DNA of 64,000 nucleotides from Shimia sp047124445 (GTDB taxonomy: Bacteria; Pseudomonadota; Alphaproteobacteria; Rhodobacterales; Rhodobacteraceae). Shown here piece by piece: positions 44,719-54,299 of the stretch (position 1 is its first letter; each line of letters begins with the position of its first letter). Under the pieces are notes generated by a model that worked only from the letters and a program-made list of their open reading frames with translations, ran no database searches and had not been told where the DNA came from. Location of the stretch: positions 1,798,001 to 1,862,000 of the forward strand of contig NZ_CP138921.1 of assembly GCF_047124445.1 (NCBI RefSeq). The letters run 5' to 3'. Made by a program: the position numbers and the translations under genes.

Positions 44719-45498
44719 TTAAACGTGGCGCTCGATCAGCATCTTCTTGATCTCGCCAATCGCCTTTGCCGGGTTCAAACCTTTCGGGCAGGTCTTGGCA
44801 CAGTTCATGATGGTATGGCAGCGGTACAGCTTGAACGGATCTTCCAACTCGTCCAGACGCTCGCCAGTGGCCTCATCACGGCTGTCAATGATCCAGCGAT
44901 AGGCGTGCAGCAACGCCGCTGGGCCGAGGTATTTGTCACCGTTCCACCAGTAGCTTGGGCAAGAGGTAGAGCAAGACGCACACATCACACACTCATACAG
45001 ACCATCCAGCTTTTTGCGGTCCTCGATGGACTGGCGCCACTCTTTGGCCGGACGGTTGGTCTTGGTTTCCAGCCACGGCATGATCGACGCGTGCTGCGCA
45101 TAAAAGTGCGTCAGATCCGGGATCAGGTCTTTCACCACCGACATATGCGGCAGTGGATAGATTTTCACGTCGCCCTTGATCTCGTCCAGACCATAAATAC
45201 AGGCCAGCGTGTTGATCCCGTCTACGTTCATCGCACAGGAACCACAGATGCCTTCACGGCAAGAGCGGCGGAACGTCAGCGTTGGGTCAATCTCGTTTTT
45301 GATCTTGATCAGCGCGTCCAGCACCATCGGGCCACATTTGTCCATATCGAGGAAATATGTGTCGATCTGCGGGTTTTTACCGTCGTCCGGGTTCCAGCGG
45401 TAAATCTGGAACTTGCGCACGTTGGTCGCACCTTCTGGCTTGGGCCAGGTCTTGCCAGTCACAATCCGGCTGTTCTTGGGGAGGGCAAATTCGACCAT
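44719..45498 (-). CDS. sdhB: Succinate dehydrogenase iron-sulfur subunit
   Basis: Electron-transfer subunit of complex II, 259 residues, passing electrons from SdhA through three iron-sulfur clusters to quinone. The [2Fe-2S] ligands are in RRSCREGICGSCAMNVDG and later TLAC; the [4Fe-4S] and [3Fe-4S] ligands are in CVMCASCSTSCPSYWWN and CAKTCPKGLNPAKAI. It is last in the sdh operon and separated from sdhA by two unrelated genes, which is unusual. Confidence 0.97.
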   Translation of the reverse strand: MVEFALPKNSRIVTGKTWPKPEGATNVRKFQIYRWNPDDGKNPQIDTYFLDMDKCGPMVLDALIKIKNEIDPTLTFRRSCREGICGSCAMNVDGINTLACIYGLDEIKGDVKIYPLPHMSVVKDLIPDLTHFYAQHASIMPWLETKTNRPAKEWRQSIEDRKKLDGLYECVMCASCSTSCPSYWWNGDKYLGPAALLHAYRWIIDSRDEATGERLDELEDPFKLYRCHTIMNCAKTCPKGLNPAKAIGEIKKMLIERHV

Positions 45499-45551
45499 GG
45501 TCTTTCCTTCCTATACGTGGGCGCGCGCGATGCGCATACCTTCGTTCCTGT

Positions 45552-46370
45552 TCAGGCTTTCTGTGACGGCATCGGACCATCAGCAAAAAGCGTTTGATTG
45601 TTCTTAATCAGCTCGGCCACCTGTTTGCGGGCGGGCTGCGCGAGCGCCAACTCATTGAGCTGACGCATAAACTCTAAGGCCCCGGGGTTGAGGCTCTGAT
45701 TGGACCGCCCGGCCAGCGGCTCTAGCGTATCGATCTCGGCATCGGTCAATCCAGCAAAACGCAACAGCTGCCGTCCCGGGCGCTCTGGTGTGGTCTCGTC
45801 TTCCAACGCAAACACACGCACGCGGCCCGCCCCCACCAAACCTTCCATCTCAGCCTGCACCGCCTCCCAGCCACGGCTGTCTGCGGTCTCCGCCAGGAAA
45901 ACTTCCTGCGTGCCTGCATAGCCATCAGACTTCACTGCCTGATTGTGCACGCTGCGCTTCCAGCCCTGCATCTCGCGGGTGTACAGCACGTAGTCCGGCA
46001 CAAACGGCGCAAGATGCTGCTCAAACAAACGCAGGATATCTGACAAACGCGGGAACACATCCCGCACATCCGACCGTCCCATCATCGCGCCACAGATGTT
46101 CTCGTGGCTGATGACACAGACCCGATCGTCACCGTCGAGCTCATCGCGCACCTGCGTTATCAGCGCAACGAGGTCCGCCTCATGTTTCGCGGGCCGCATA
46201 CTGTAAAGCGTGCAGGTCCGCCCCAACTCCCGCGTCAGAGAGCCTTTGGACGGAACACGAATGTCCAACCGTTCGGCCAATGCGTCCCGGTTGCGCGCCA
46301 GAAAGCGGTGCAACGAGGTGGAGCCGGTCTTCTGGGCCCCAATATGCACAATTACGCGACGCGATGACAT
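45552..46370 (-). CDS. Sulfotransferase-fold protein inside the sdh operon
   Basis: A 272-residue protein whose N-terminal loop GAQKTGSTSLHRFLARN matches the 5'-phosphosulfate-binding loop of sulfotransferases (PAPS-dependent). The middle has VCVISHENICG and LYTREMQGW, consistent with the 3'-phosphate contacts. The substrate is unknown. The ATG at 46370 (GTG at 46373 possible) has AGGG upstream. It sits between the 184-residue secreted protein (46 bases) and sdhB (53 bases), so it is probably transcribed from the sdh promoter. Confidence 0.75.
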   Translation of the reverse strand: MSSRRVIVHIGAQKTGSTSLHRFLARNRDALAERLDIRVPSKGSLTRELGRTCTLYSMRPAKHEADLVALITQVRDELDGDDRVCVISHENICGAMMGRSDVRDVFPRLSDILRLFEQHLAPFVPDYVLYTREMQGWKRSVHNQAVKSDGYAGTQEVFLAETADSRGWEAVQAEMEGLVGAGRVRVFALEDETTPERPGRQLLRFAGLTDAEIDTLEPLAGRSNQSLNPGALEFMRQLNELALAQPARKQVAELIKNNQTLFADGPMPSQKA

Positions 46371-46416
46371 CACAGGCCCTCCCGCAGCACAGCGTGCAGA
46401 TCATATGCCAAACAGC

Positions 46417-46971
46417 TTACCGGCAATAGCGGCTCCCACCGTGCATCACGTCCGCATGTTTGGGACAGCCGGTCGCGACATCAATCTGCTTGCCGCTCTG
46501 GTAATTCGGGTCTGCCAATTGGTTACAGGACATCTTGTACTTGATCCCCCGGCCAATAGACGCCCCACCAACACCGGCCCCAAACAGCAGCCAGAATTCG
46601 TTGGCGGTGCCCACGGCGGCAAATGTCGCAGCCGTGACAATCGTGCCCACGATCAAATGCGCGTTGCCCTTGCGATGGCATTGCGCCACGAGCTCTTTGC
46701 TCGCCGCATTGCTCGTGGACAGCGCCGCGCTGAACTGCACGTCATAGGTGTCCGCCAGACAGTCGTTGATTTTCACAACGCCTGTCTCGGTGCCGCCTGT
46801 GGCGGCCATGACAGTTGGCACCTCTTTGTGCACCGCCACCAAATAGCTGCCAGGCGCACGGGTTTTGGACATACAGGACTGCACCTGCTCAACAACAACC
46901 GAGGTCTCTGCCGAAACCTGCGTCGCCAAACCGGCAACAGCCATACAAAGTCCAAAACCCAGCGCTTTCAT
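46417..46971 (-). CDS. Secreted protein of unknown function, coupled to sdhA
   Basis: An exported 184-residue protein I do not recognise. The signal peptide ends TQVSAE; six cysteines follow (among them QSCMSK, NDCLAD, AQCHRK, KMSCNQ, TGCPKH and RYCR), suggesting disulfides. A hydrophobic, Gly-rich segment (LIVGTIVTAATFAAVG then LLFGAGVGGASIG) may insert in a membrane. Its ATG shares bases with the sdhA stop (TGATG), so it is translated with sdhA. A role connected to complex II is possible but unproven. Confidence 0.7.
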   Translation of the reverse strand: MKALGFGLCMAVAGLATQVSAETSVVVEQVQSCMSKTRAPGSYLVAVHKEVPTVMAATGGTETGVVKINDCLADTYDVQFSAALSTSNAASKELVAQCHRKGNAHLIVGTIVTAATFAAVGTANEFWLLFGAGVGGASIGRGIKYKMSCNQLADPNYQSGKQIDVATGCPKHADVMHGGSRYCR

Positions 46972-48779
46972 CAGAAGGTCCGCGCTTTTGGAGCGATCTT
47001 CTTCAGGCTGATGCCACCCTCGTCTTCATTGGTCAGAGGATCTTTGATCACCGGACGATAGCTGAGGTCCACTTTGTTGCCATCGACACGGCTTACAGTG
47101 TGCACACGCCAGTTCTCATCATCACGCTCGGAATAGTCCTCATGCGCGTGCGCGCCACGGCTTTCCTTACGGGCTTCCGCACCGTGGATCGTCGCCAGCG
47201 CGTTTGGCATCAGGTTGGTCAGTTCCAGCGTTTCCATCAGGTCGCTGTTCCACACCAGAGAGGTGTCGGTCACGTGCAGATCATCGATCTTCGCCGCAAT
47301 CGCCGTCATCTTCTCAACGCCTTCTTTCAGCGTTTTGTCGGTCCGGAACACCGCTGCATCCGCCTGCATGGTGCGCTGCATCTCAAGACGCAGTTCCGCA
47401 GTCGGCGCGCCACCTTTGGCGTTGCGCAGGTTGTCAAAACGATCAAACGCGCTGTCCACAGACGCCTGGTTCAGCACAGGGTTTGGCGCTTCTGCATCCA
47501 CAACCTTACCGGCGCGGATGGCAGATGCGCGGCCAAACACCACGAGGTCGATCAGGGAGTTGGAGCCCAGACGGTTCGCACCATGCACAGAGGCACAGCC
47601 CGCTTCACCCACAGCCATCAGACCCGGCACAACAGCGGTCGGATCTTCTGCGGTTGGGTTCAACACCTCACCCCAATAGTTGGTTGGAATACCGCCCATG
47701 TTGTAGTGCACAGTTGGCAAAACCGGGATCGGCTCTTTGGTCACATCCACTCCCGCGAAGATTTTCGCGGACTCGGAAATACCCGGCAGACGTTCGGCAA
47801 GCGCTTCGGCTGGCAGGTGGTTGAGGTTCAGGTGAATGTGATCACCATTCTCACCCACACCACGGCCTTCGCGGATTTCCATGGTCATGGAACGGGAAAC
47901 ATAATCCCGTGGCGCAAGGTCTTTATACTGTGGCGCGTAACGCTCCATAAAGCGTTCACCTTCGGAGTTGGTCAGGTAGCCACCTTCGCCACGCGCGCCT
48001 TCGGTGATCAGACAGCCGGAGCCGTAGATACCGGTTGGGTGGAACTGTACAAACTCCATGTCCTGCAACGGCAGACCCGCACGGGCCACCATGCCGCCAC
48101 CATCACCAGTACAGGTGTGCGCGGAGGTTGCAGAGAAATACGCACGGCCATAGCCACCAGTCGCCAGAACAACCATCTTCGCGTTGAAGACGTGCATGGT
48201 GCCGTCGTCCAGCTTCCAGCAGACCACACCCTGACACTGACCGTCTTCAGACATGATCAGATCAAGCGCGAAATACTCGATGTAGAACTCGGCGTTGTTC
48301 TTGACCGATTGACCGTAGAGTGTGTGCAGGATCGCGTGACCGGTCCGGTCCGCCGCCGCACAGGTCCGCTGCACGGCTGGGCCTTCCCCAAACTCGGTGG
48401 TGTGACCACCAAATGGACGCTGGTAGATCTTGCCTTCTTCGGTACGGGAGAACGGCACACCGTAGTGTTCCAGCTCATAAACCGCTTTGGGCGCTTCCCG
48501 TGCGAGGTACTCCATCGCGTCGGTGTCACCCAACCAGTCAGAGCCTTTCACAGTGTCATACATATGCCACTGCCAGTTATCCGGGCCCATGTTGGACAGG
48601 GACGCCGCGATACCACCCTGCGCCGCAACCGTGTGCGAGCGGGTTGGGAAAACTTTGGTCACACAGGCGGTGCGCAGGCCTTGTTCAGCCATGCCCAGCG
48701 TCGCGCGCAGACCGGCGCCGCCGGCGCCCACAACCACGACATCATATTCGTGGGTTTCATATTCATATGCTGCAGTCAT
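46971..48779 (-). CDS. sdhA: Succinate dehydrogenase flavoprotein subunit
   Basis: Catalytic subunit of complex II, 602 residues, oxidising succinate to fumarate with covalent FAD. The dinucleotide loop is VVGAGGAGLRATLGMAEQG, and the FAD-linked His is in TRSHTVAAQGG. The active-site segment HPTGIYGSGCLITEGARGEGG and the catalytic arginine region are intact. Coupled to the downstream secreted protein; 23 bases from sdhD. Confidence 0.97.
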   Translation of the reverse strand: MTAAYEYETHEYDVVVVGAGGAGLRATLGMAEQGLRTACVTKVFPTRSHTVAAQGGIAASLSNMGPDNWQWHMYDTVKGSDWLGDTDAMEYLAREAPKAVYELEHYGVPFSRTEEGKIYQRPFGGHTTEFGEGPAVQRTCAAADRTGHAILHTLYGQSVKNNAEFYIEYFALDLIMSEDGQCQGVVCWKLDDGTMHVFNAKMVVLATGGYGRAYFSATSAHTCTGDGGGMVARAGLPLQDMEFVQFHPTGIYGSGCLITEGARGEGGYLTNSEGERFMERYAPQYKDLAPRDYVSRSMTMEIREGRGVGENGDHIHLNLNHLPAEALAERLPGISESAKIFAGVDVTKEPIPVLPTVHYNMGGIPTNYWGEVLNPTAEDPTAVVPGLMAVGEAGCASVHGANRLGSNSLIDLVVFGRASAIRAGKVVDAEAPNPVLNQASVDSAFDRFDNLRNAKGGAPTAELRLEMQRTMQADAAVFRTDKTLKEGVEKMTAIAAKIDDLHVTDTSLVWNSDLMETLELTNLMPNALATIHGAEARKESRGAHAHEDYSERDDENWRVHTVSRVDGNKVDLSYRPVIKDPLTNEDEGGISLKKIAPKARTF

Positions 48780-48802
48780 CTTCTTAGATCCTCACGCAGG
48801 GG

Positions 48803-49174
48803 TCACAGGGCGAGCTTCACAAGCGCAAACAGGCTTGCCGCGATCAACGCAAAGCAAAACGCCTTGTTTGCCACCAGCAGCAGTTTGCCAGCCGTGCCAT
48901 GCACATAGTCTTCAATCGCTTCCTGCGCTTCATTCATCAGCTGTACCAGGCCCACAACCAGACCAAGGCCAGTGACAATCGCCGGGAATGGACGGCTGAA
49001 GTAGGCAATCACCTCTTCATAAGAGCCGCCAAGGCCGCAGCCGACGGTGAAGATGAACAGCGGCGCCAGCACGCCCATGATCACAGAGCGCACCATCATC
49101 TGCCAATGTGCCTGGGTGCCGGTGCGACCGGAGCCAAGGCCCATCGCGCGTTTGCGGTCAGTCAGATATCGCAT
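48803..49174 (-). CDS. sdhD: Succinate dehydrogenase membrane anchor subunit
   Basis: Hydrophobic anchor of complex II, 123 residues with three transmembrane helices (from VRSVIMGVLAPLFIFTVG, PFPAIVTGLGLVVGLV and LLVANKAFCFALIAASLF). The N terminus RYLTDRKRAMGLGSGRTGTQ matches the alphaproteobacterial SdhD. It contributes to the quinone site and haem with SdhC; the gap from sdhC is 11 bases. Confidence 0.93.
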   Translation of the reverse strand: MRYLTDRKRAMGLGSGRTGTQAHWQMMVRSVIMGVLAPLFIFTVGCGLGGSYEEVIAYFSRPFPAIVTGLGLVVGLVQLMNEAQEAIEDYVHGTAGKLLLVANKAFCFALIAASLFALVKLAL

Positions 49175-49185
49175 CCTGTCTCTCC

Positions 49186-49569
49186 TTACACCGCAATCAC
49201 GGTGATGATGGTCAGCACAGTTGCGCCGATAAACATGCCCAGGCCCATGCGCTCAGACGTGTTCACGTCAAAGCAGTACCCCAGATCCCAGACCACGTGA
49301 CGCAGACGACCCAGCGTGTGATACCAAAGGCCCCAGGTTGCCGCGGTCAGCAGCAGCCCACCAAACCAGCTCTGCATGAAGCCGTTGATGCCAGCGAAAG
49401 CGCTCTCGGAGGTTGCAGCAGCAACAAGCCACCACACAACAAAGAGGGCCACACCCAGCACGCCGAGACCGCTGATGCGAACCATGATGGACGACCCGGA
49501 GGTCATCTGCGGACGGTAAATACTCAAATGAGGCGAAAGCGGGCGGTTGCCCCGATTGACATCGGCCAT
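49186..49569 (-). CDS. sdhC: Succinate dehydrogenase cytochrome b556 subunit
   Basis: First gene of the sdh operon, 127 residues with three transmembrane helices. The motif RPLSPHLSIYRPQ near the N terminus marks the family, and the haem-ligand His is in the WYHTLGRLRHVVWDLG segment. The ATG at 49569 has AAAGGAG, ideally placed; an in-frame ATG at 49617 would add 16 atypical residues. A paired operator lies about 115-145 bases upstream. Confidence 0.94.
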   Translation of the reverse strand: MADVNRGNRPLSPHLSIYRPQMTSGSSIMVRISGLGVLGVALFVVWWLVAAATSESAFAGINGFMQSWFGGLLLTAATWGLWYHTLGRLRHVVWDLGYCFDVNTSERMGLGMFIGATVLTIITVIAV

Positions 49570-49684
49570 ATTGGCTCCTTTCCGGTTAGCTGAGTTCGTT
49601 TTACCGCTTTTTTGCATCTTGTCACGGTTACGATACCCTAAATGCCGTGGTTTTTTGGCGCAATGCCATGGATTTTTGCGCTTT

Positions 49685-49714
49685 TGTGATCACACATTTT
49701 CAAATGTGATCACG
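49685..49714. promoter_or_regulatory. Paired TGTGATCACA operator upstream of sdhC
   Basis: TGTGATCACA (49685-49694) and TGTGATCACG (49705-49714), 20 bases apart, with CATTTTCA between. The same layout is found upstream of sucC at 58651-58681. Likely a dimer-pair binding site for a TCA-cycle regulator. The rest of 49570-49828 shows no gene. Confidence 0.65.
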
Positions 49715-49828
49715 TAGGCGAGTTGGACTCTTTTTGTCGGGAAAATTTGAGGCGATTGCGGTGAATCTGCCAAGCACAGAACATCACGTCATGTTTGCGC
49801 TCACAAATTCAGGGTCAAAAACCTACTA

Positions 49829-50494
49829 TCACTCAAGGGCGGATAACTGCTGCGCCACCTCCCGCACCAGCTTTTGCCGAATCCGTTTGGGGTATTCCTC
49901 AAAGCCATTGGCCGTCACCACAAACGCGCCCGGCCCTGTGATCACATTTTCCCAATAGTATCCGGTGAGGTCCTCTTCATCGGCTTCAATGACCAACCCA
50001 TTGACTGTCACCCCCATGCGCCCCAGCCGTTTGCGTCCTTCGTCCGGTGCCGAGCCTTCGTTGGACGGCCCATCCCCGGACACATCCAGCACCATCCGGC
50101 GACACGTCGGTCCCGCTTCAAACTCTTGCGCCGCCCGCGTCAGCGCATCTCCAATTGCCGTGGAGTATCGCCGCCAGCCCCGAGGCGCGGCGTCCACCGC
50201 CGCCGCCAAGGCAGACGCTTCCGCCCCGTTGCGCACCCGCATCCAAGGCACCGACATCACCTGACGGTCCGCCCCGGTCCATTGCATCACCGCCACCGCC
50301 GCTTCCGCCTTGATCAAAGCCTCCACCACAATGCCGTCGCGCAAGCCGGCCGCCAGGCCGCCCATTTGAATGTCATATTCCGACGCATCCACGCTGCCAG
50401 ACACATCCACCGCCAACAACAACGCCAGATCGCAGGCACGGGCCATAGGGGCCTGACCACAAAGCAAAAGAAAAAGGCAAAGCCGTAGGATCAT
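49829..50494 (-). CDS. DUF1194 von Willebrand A-like exported protein
   Basis: An exported 221-residue protein with a signal peptide ending PMARA. The metal-site motif DVSGSVDASEYDIQM at the start of the mature part is a vWA MIDAS DxSxS. The central TGADRQVMSVPWMRV and YSTAIGDALTRAAQEFE segments, and then LDVSGDGPSNEG, match the DUF1194 family. Binding partner unknown. Last gene of the mcl2 run, 52 bases after DUF4344. Confidence 0.82.
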   Translation of the reverse strand: MILRLCLFLLLCGQAPMARACDLALLLAVDVSGSVDASEYDIQMGGLAAGLRDGIVVEALIKAEAAVAVMQWTGADRQVMSVPWMRVRNGAEASALAAAVDAAPRGWRRYSTAIGDALTRAAQEFEAGPTCRRMVLDVSGDGPSNEGSAPDEGRKRLGRMGVTVNGLVIEADEEDLTGYYWENVITGPGAFVVTANGFEEYPKRIRQKLVREVAQQLSALE

Positions 50495-50546
50495 ACCGCC
50501 ACCTTAGCGCAGGTCGCGCAAAAATCCTCTCACGTCCTTGTGTGGC

Positions 50547-51299
50547 TCACATCTCCGGCGCCATCTCCACCAGCGCATCGGCAAACTCGGTGCACATCAC
50601 GATCTCGGCCCGCTGCGGATCGTAATAGGCATTGGCCTCGCCACAGGGAATCACCGAAATCAGCAAATCCTCTGGCAGGCGGAACTCCTGATTGAGCGCA
50701 TCCACTTCCGCACGCACAACGTCCGCCGTCAGCGAACCGCCATCGCTATCCACTTCAAAATCGCCCAACGTCAGGGTTTTACCGCCTGCGTCATGTACAA
50801 TCTCATCCAGTGCCCCGCCCCAGCTTTGCGCCGCCTGATCGTACTCTTCCGGACAATATTCGGCGCGCTCTTCCGGCAGCCCCAAATCCTGCGCAACATC
50901 CTCGCGCTCATCTGGGTTGGCGCCATAGAACAAACACACCGTGTTGTAATAGCGCTGCAAATCCGGCCCATGCACATCCCAGAACGCAATTTCAGAATTG
51001 GCCTCGGCTTCGCCAAGGAAGCCAAAGGCCGCATCATAGGCTAGCTGCACTGCGCTCTCTTCTTCATAGAACGCGTCAATCAGAAAGATTGACAGCACAT
51101 CCGCCGCATCTTCCTCTTGCCCAAAAATCGGCAAACCAAGGATATCGATTAGCGCATGACCAAGCTCGTGATAGAAGATCCCAAGCAGGTTGCTCTCGAC
51201 ATAAGCGATGGTGTCATCGCTCGTGGTGTCAAAGGAAAGCTCGGCCTGTGCTGGACAGGCCAGAGCAAGTGCGGCGGCGGTGCAAAGTGGTCTCAACAT
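50547..51299 (-). CDS. DUF4344 metallopeptidase
   Basis: Exported putative zinc protease of 250 residues. The signal peptide is MLRPLCTAAALALACPAQA. The zinc motif HELGHALID lies near residue 44, and the third acidic ligand probably lies in the EEDAADVLSIF segment. Four later cysteines (VCLFYG, EYCPEE, IPCGEA, VMCTEF) suggest disulfides. Starts just after the mch stop; a GTG at 51311 overlapping that stop is an alternative start. Substrate unknown; its link to the CoA pathway may be only positional. Confidence 0.77.
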   Translation of the reverse strand: MLRPLCTAAALALACPAQAELSFDTTSDDTIAYVESNLLGIFYHELGHALIDILGLPIFGQEEDAADVLSIFLIDAFYEEESAVQLAYDAAFGFLGEAEANSEIAFWDVHGPDLQRYYNTVCLFYGANPDEREDVAQDLGLPEERAEYCPEEYDQAAQSWGGALDEIVHDAGGKTLTLGDFEVDSDGGSLTADVVRAEVDALNQEFRLPEDLLISVIPCGEANAYYDPQRAEIVMCTEFADALVEMAPEM

Positions 51300-51307
51300 G
51301 AGACCGA

Positions 51308-52339
51308 TCACATCGGCATCAGCGCCCAGTAGTCAAGGTCAAGCAGCACATCCGGCTGGTATTTCCCGTCCTCGCCTTTCAGCGCAAACGGCTCCCCGCC
51401 TTTTGTCGCGACCAGACGCAAGCGGATCGCGCCCACACCCGGCGCCGAGGTTTCCGCCTTGTCCAGCACCTCAGACCACGCTTTGACCGTCAGACCAGAG
51501 AACGCCGGATTGGCATGCGCACCACCGTTCAATCCGACAATCATCTGCGCATTGGCCAGACCGTTGAAAGACAACGCCCGCGCCAAGGAAATGATGTGCC
51601 CGCCGTAAATCAAACGTTGCCCATCGGGCCGGAAAGTCGCGTCAAAATGCACCTTGGCGGTGTTCTGCCATAGCCGCGTCGCCATCATGTGCTCGGCTTC
51701 TTCCAGCGTCACACCGTCGACGTGATCAATGGTCTCACCAACCTCATAGTCACCCCAGCGATGGGCTTCCCCCGCCTGAGCAAAATCATAGTTGGAAAAA
51801 TCCAGCCCCTCCGGGATCACCAGATCGGCAGGATCAATCACTTTGGAGAGCTCCGGCACCACCGTCTCTGGCGCCGGGGCTTCCGTATCGCGTTTGCGCA
51901 CCATGACCCAGCGCACATATTCCATGACAACCTCGTCACGCTGGTTCATGCCGCGAGTACGCACATAAACCACGCCGGTCTTGCCGTTGGAGTTCTGCTT
52001 CAGACCAATCACTTCGGACGTGCTGCGCAACGTGTCCCCGGCATAGACCGGCTTCAGCCAGCGCCCTTCGGCATAGCCGAGGTTTGCCACCGCGTTGAGC
52101 GACACATCCGGAACCGTTTTGCCAAAGACCACGTGAAACGCTGCCAGATCATCAAGCGGCGACTGCGGCAGACCAGAGGCCCGCGCAAACTCGTCGCTCG
52201 AGTACAGCGCATGACGCGCAGGGTACAGCGCATGGTACAGCGCCCGCTCCCCTGCCCCCACGGTGCGCGGCACCGCGTGCTCGATCACTTGACCCAGCGT
52301 GTAGTCTTCAAAAAACCGGCCCGGATTGGTCTTGGCCAT
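51308..52339 (-). CDS. mch: Mesaconyl-CoA hydratase
   Basis: Ethylmalonyl-CoA pathway enzyme of 343 residues adding water to mesaconyl-(C1)-CoA to give beta-methylmalyl-CoA. Two MaoC-type hot-dog halves are fused; segments ALYSSDEFARASGLPQSPLD and RLIYGGHIISLARALSFNG are typical. The start overlaps the DUF1737 stop as TGATG. The identity is supported by mcl2 three genes upstream and by recalled R. sphaeroides order. Its product can be cleaved by malyl-CoA lyase to glyoxylate and propionyl-CoA. Confidence 0.9.
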   Translation of the reverse strand: MAKTNPGRFFEDYTLGQVIEHAVPRTVGAGERALYHALYPARHALYSSDEFARASGLPQSPLDDLAAFHVVFGKTVPDVSLNAVANLGYAEGRWLKPVYAGDTLRSTSEVIGLKQNSNGKTGVVYVRTRGMNQRDEVVMEYVRWVMVRKRDTEAPAPETVVPELSKVIDPADLVIPEGLDFSNYDFAQAGEAHRWGDYEVGETIDHVDGVTLEEAEHMMATRLWQNTAKVHFDATFRPDGQRLIYGGHIISLARALSFNGLANAQMIVGLNGGAHANPAFSGLTVKAWSEVLDKAETSAPGVGAIRLRLVATKGGEPFALKGEDGKYQPDVLLDLDYWALMPM

Positions 52340-52542
52340 CAGTGTTCTCCCAGTTTGGTCTCCGGGGTGTAGGTGCCATCCACTTCCTTCACGACCGCCT
52401 GGCCACAGCGCATCACGCCGGTGGCCTGACAGAAGGTCTGTGTTGGTGAGCCATGCAGCTCCCACCCCTTGTTAAGCGCGTCCGTCACCTTGTGACAAAA
52501 CGCCGACGTGTCTTCCTCAGAAAGAAAACGATAAAGTTTCAT
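52339..52542 (-). CDS. DUF1737 small protein
   Basis: A 67-residue protein opening MKLYRFLSEEDTSAFCHKV, the DUF1737 signature, with WELHGSPTQTF in the middle. GGAGG precedes the ATG by 8 bases. Its stop overlaps the mch start, so mch translation is coupled to it. A structural or regulatory partner of mch is possible; there is no evidence for a reaction. Confidence 0.85.
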   Translation of the reverse strand: MKLYRFLSEEDTSAFCHKVTDALNKGWELHGSPTQTFCQATGVMRCGQAVVKEVDGTYTPETKLGEH

Positions 52543-52546
52543 GCTG

Positions 52547-53095
52547 TTAGCCTCCAAATACCGGGTAACCGAGCCAGGCGTGCACCCAGCCGATTGCCGC
52601 CATTAGCACAAGGGAGGCCACAAGGAACATGCCGTCTTTGGCAATGCTGCCGGTTTCAGTTGGCGTCCAGTCCGGTTCCGCGCGGTTGATCACCACAATC
52701 TCCATCACAGCCCACAGCAACAGACCACCAAACAGGATCAGCGAGGCCACATCGCCATTCACCAACAAATGCGCAAACGCCCAGAGACCAAAGCCGGTCA
52801 GCTGCGGATGACGCATGTTGTTGAACAATTTGCCTTTGCGCGGTGCCGGGCTCATCAGGAAGATCGCGATCAGCACCAACAGGTTGTTGATGTGGCGCAG
52901 GAAGTTCTCCGGATACCAGATGTCGATATGCGGCGCCATGCGGAAGCCAAAGATCATCAGCACCACCGACGCCAGCAACGCTAGGGCCACCGGCCCGCGG
53001 CCTTTGTCACCCATACCGGCACGCACGTCCGGCAAGACTCGTTTAAACAGATGGGCCGCAGCCCACAAAACCACCCCAAGAACCAATAATGTCAT
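52547..53095 (-). CDS. nnrU: NnrU family membrane protein
   Basis: Inner-membrane protein of 182 residues with about five hydrophobic helices. NnrU was named for a gene needed in nitrite/nitric oxide respiration, but most relatives occur without denitrification genes, as here. The family segment HPQLTGFGLWAFAHLLVNGD is present, resembling isoprenylcysteine methyltransferase-like folds. Four bases separate it from DUF1737. Its reaction is unknown. Confidence 0.87.
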   Translation of the reverse strand: MTLLVLGVVLWAAAHLFKRVLPDVRAGMGDKGRGPVALALLASVVLMIFGFRMAPHIDIWYPENFLRHINNLLVLIAIFLMSPAPRKGKLFNNMRHPQLTGFGLWAFAHLLVNGDVASLILFGGLLLWAVMEIVVINRAEPDWTPTETGSIAKDGMFLVASLVLMAAIGWVHAWLGYPVFGG

Positions 53096-53134
53096 CTCGC
53101 TCCCTCGCTGGATTATTTGGTTGTGGGGTAAGAG

Positions 53135-53989
<855 letters not shown>

Positions 53990-54299
53990 GACTCTCTCCG
54001 CAATTATGTTGCGCAGAGAGGTGCATTTTTCTCAGAAAACTTCAAGAACATTTTTGCCGCATCGCAGAAAAGTCTCACACCTTCTCAAGCAGATGCGCCA
54101 AATGTCGCGCTTTTGGAAACAATAAAATCGTTACGTTAACCATTTTTAAGCCCCGACCTGCGCACACTCATCCCATCGCTTCCTGTGGGAGGAACGCAAA
54201 GACGGTTCAAAAGGACCGCGATCATAAGAAGAGGCGAGAGCTTTGAAATCCATGGCGTGCAAAAGGCGCGCACATGCCTTCTTTATGAGAGGAAACCAC
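53990..54299. other. Intergenic region mcl2 / 105-residue gene
   Basis: 310 bases without a gene. Beside the mcl2 hairpin it holds GTTAACCATTTTTAA (54134-54148), an imperfect CtrA-like site with spacing 6, and AT-rich stretches that may be the two divergent promoters. I see no tRNA or small ORF with a good ribosome binding site. Confidence 0.4.
53992..54020 (-). promoter_or_regulatory. Hairpin sequestering the mcl2 ribosome binding site
   Basis: On the minus strand CUCUCU-G-CGCAA pairs with UUGCG-G-AGAGAG around a five-base loop, 11 pairs with one G-G mismatch. The AGAGAG arm is the Shine-Dalgarno sequence, two bases before the mcl2 ATG. Closed hairpin should block translation. Confidence 0.6.

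Noticed and set aside
44553..44750. Short plus-strand frame near the sdh terminator
   Set aside because: Overlaps the terminator hairpin and the end of sdhB; no ribosome site.
46815..48908. Long open frame antisense to sdhA (697 codons)
   Set aside because: Exact mirror of a GC-rich conserved gene; His/Arg-rich translation with no motif.
49937..49951. TGTGATCACATTTTC inside the DUF1194 gene
   Set aside because: Within coding sequence encoding WENVITG; a chance match. Similar single cores in sdhA (47837) and sucD (60953) are also coding.
54134..54148. CtrA site in the mcl2 gap
   Set aside because: TTAA spacing is 6, not 7; left as a remark only.
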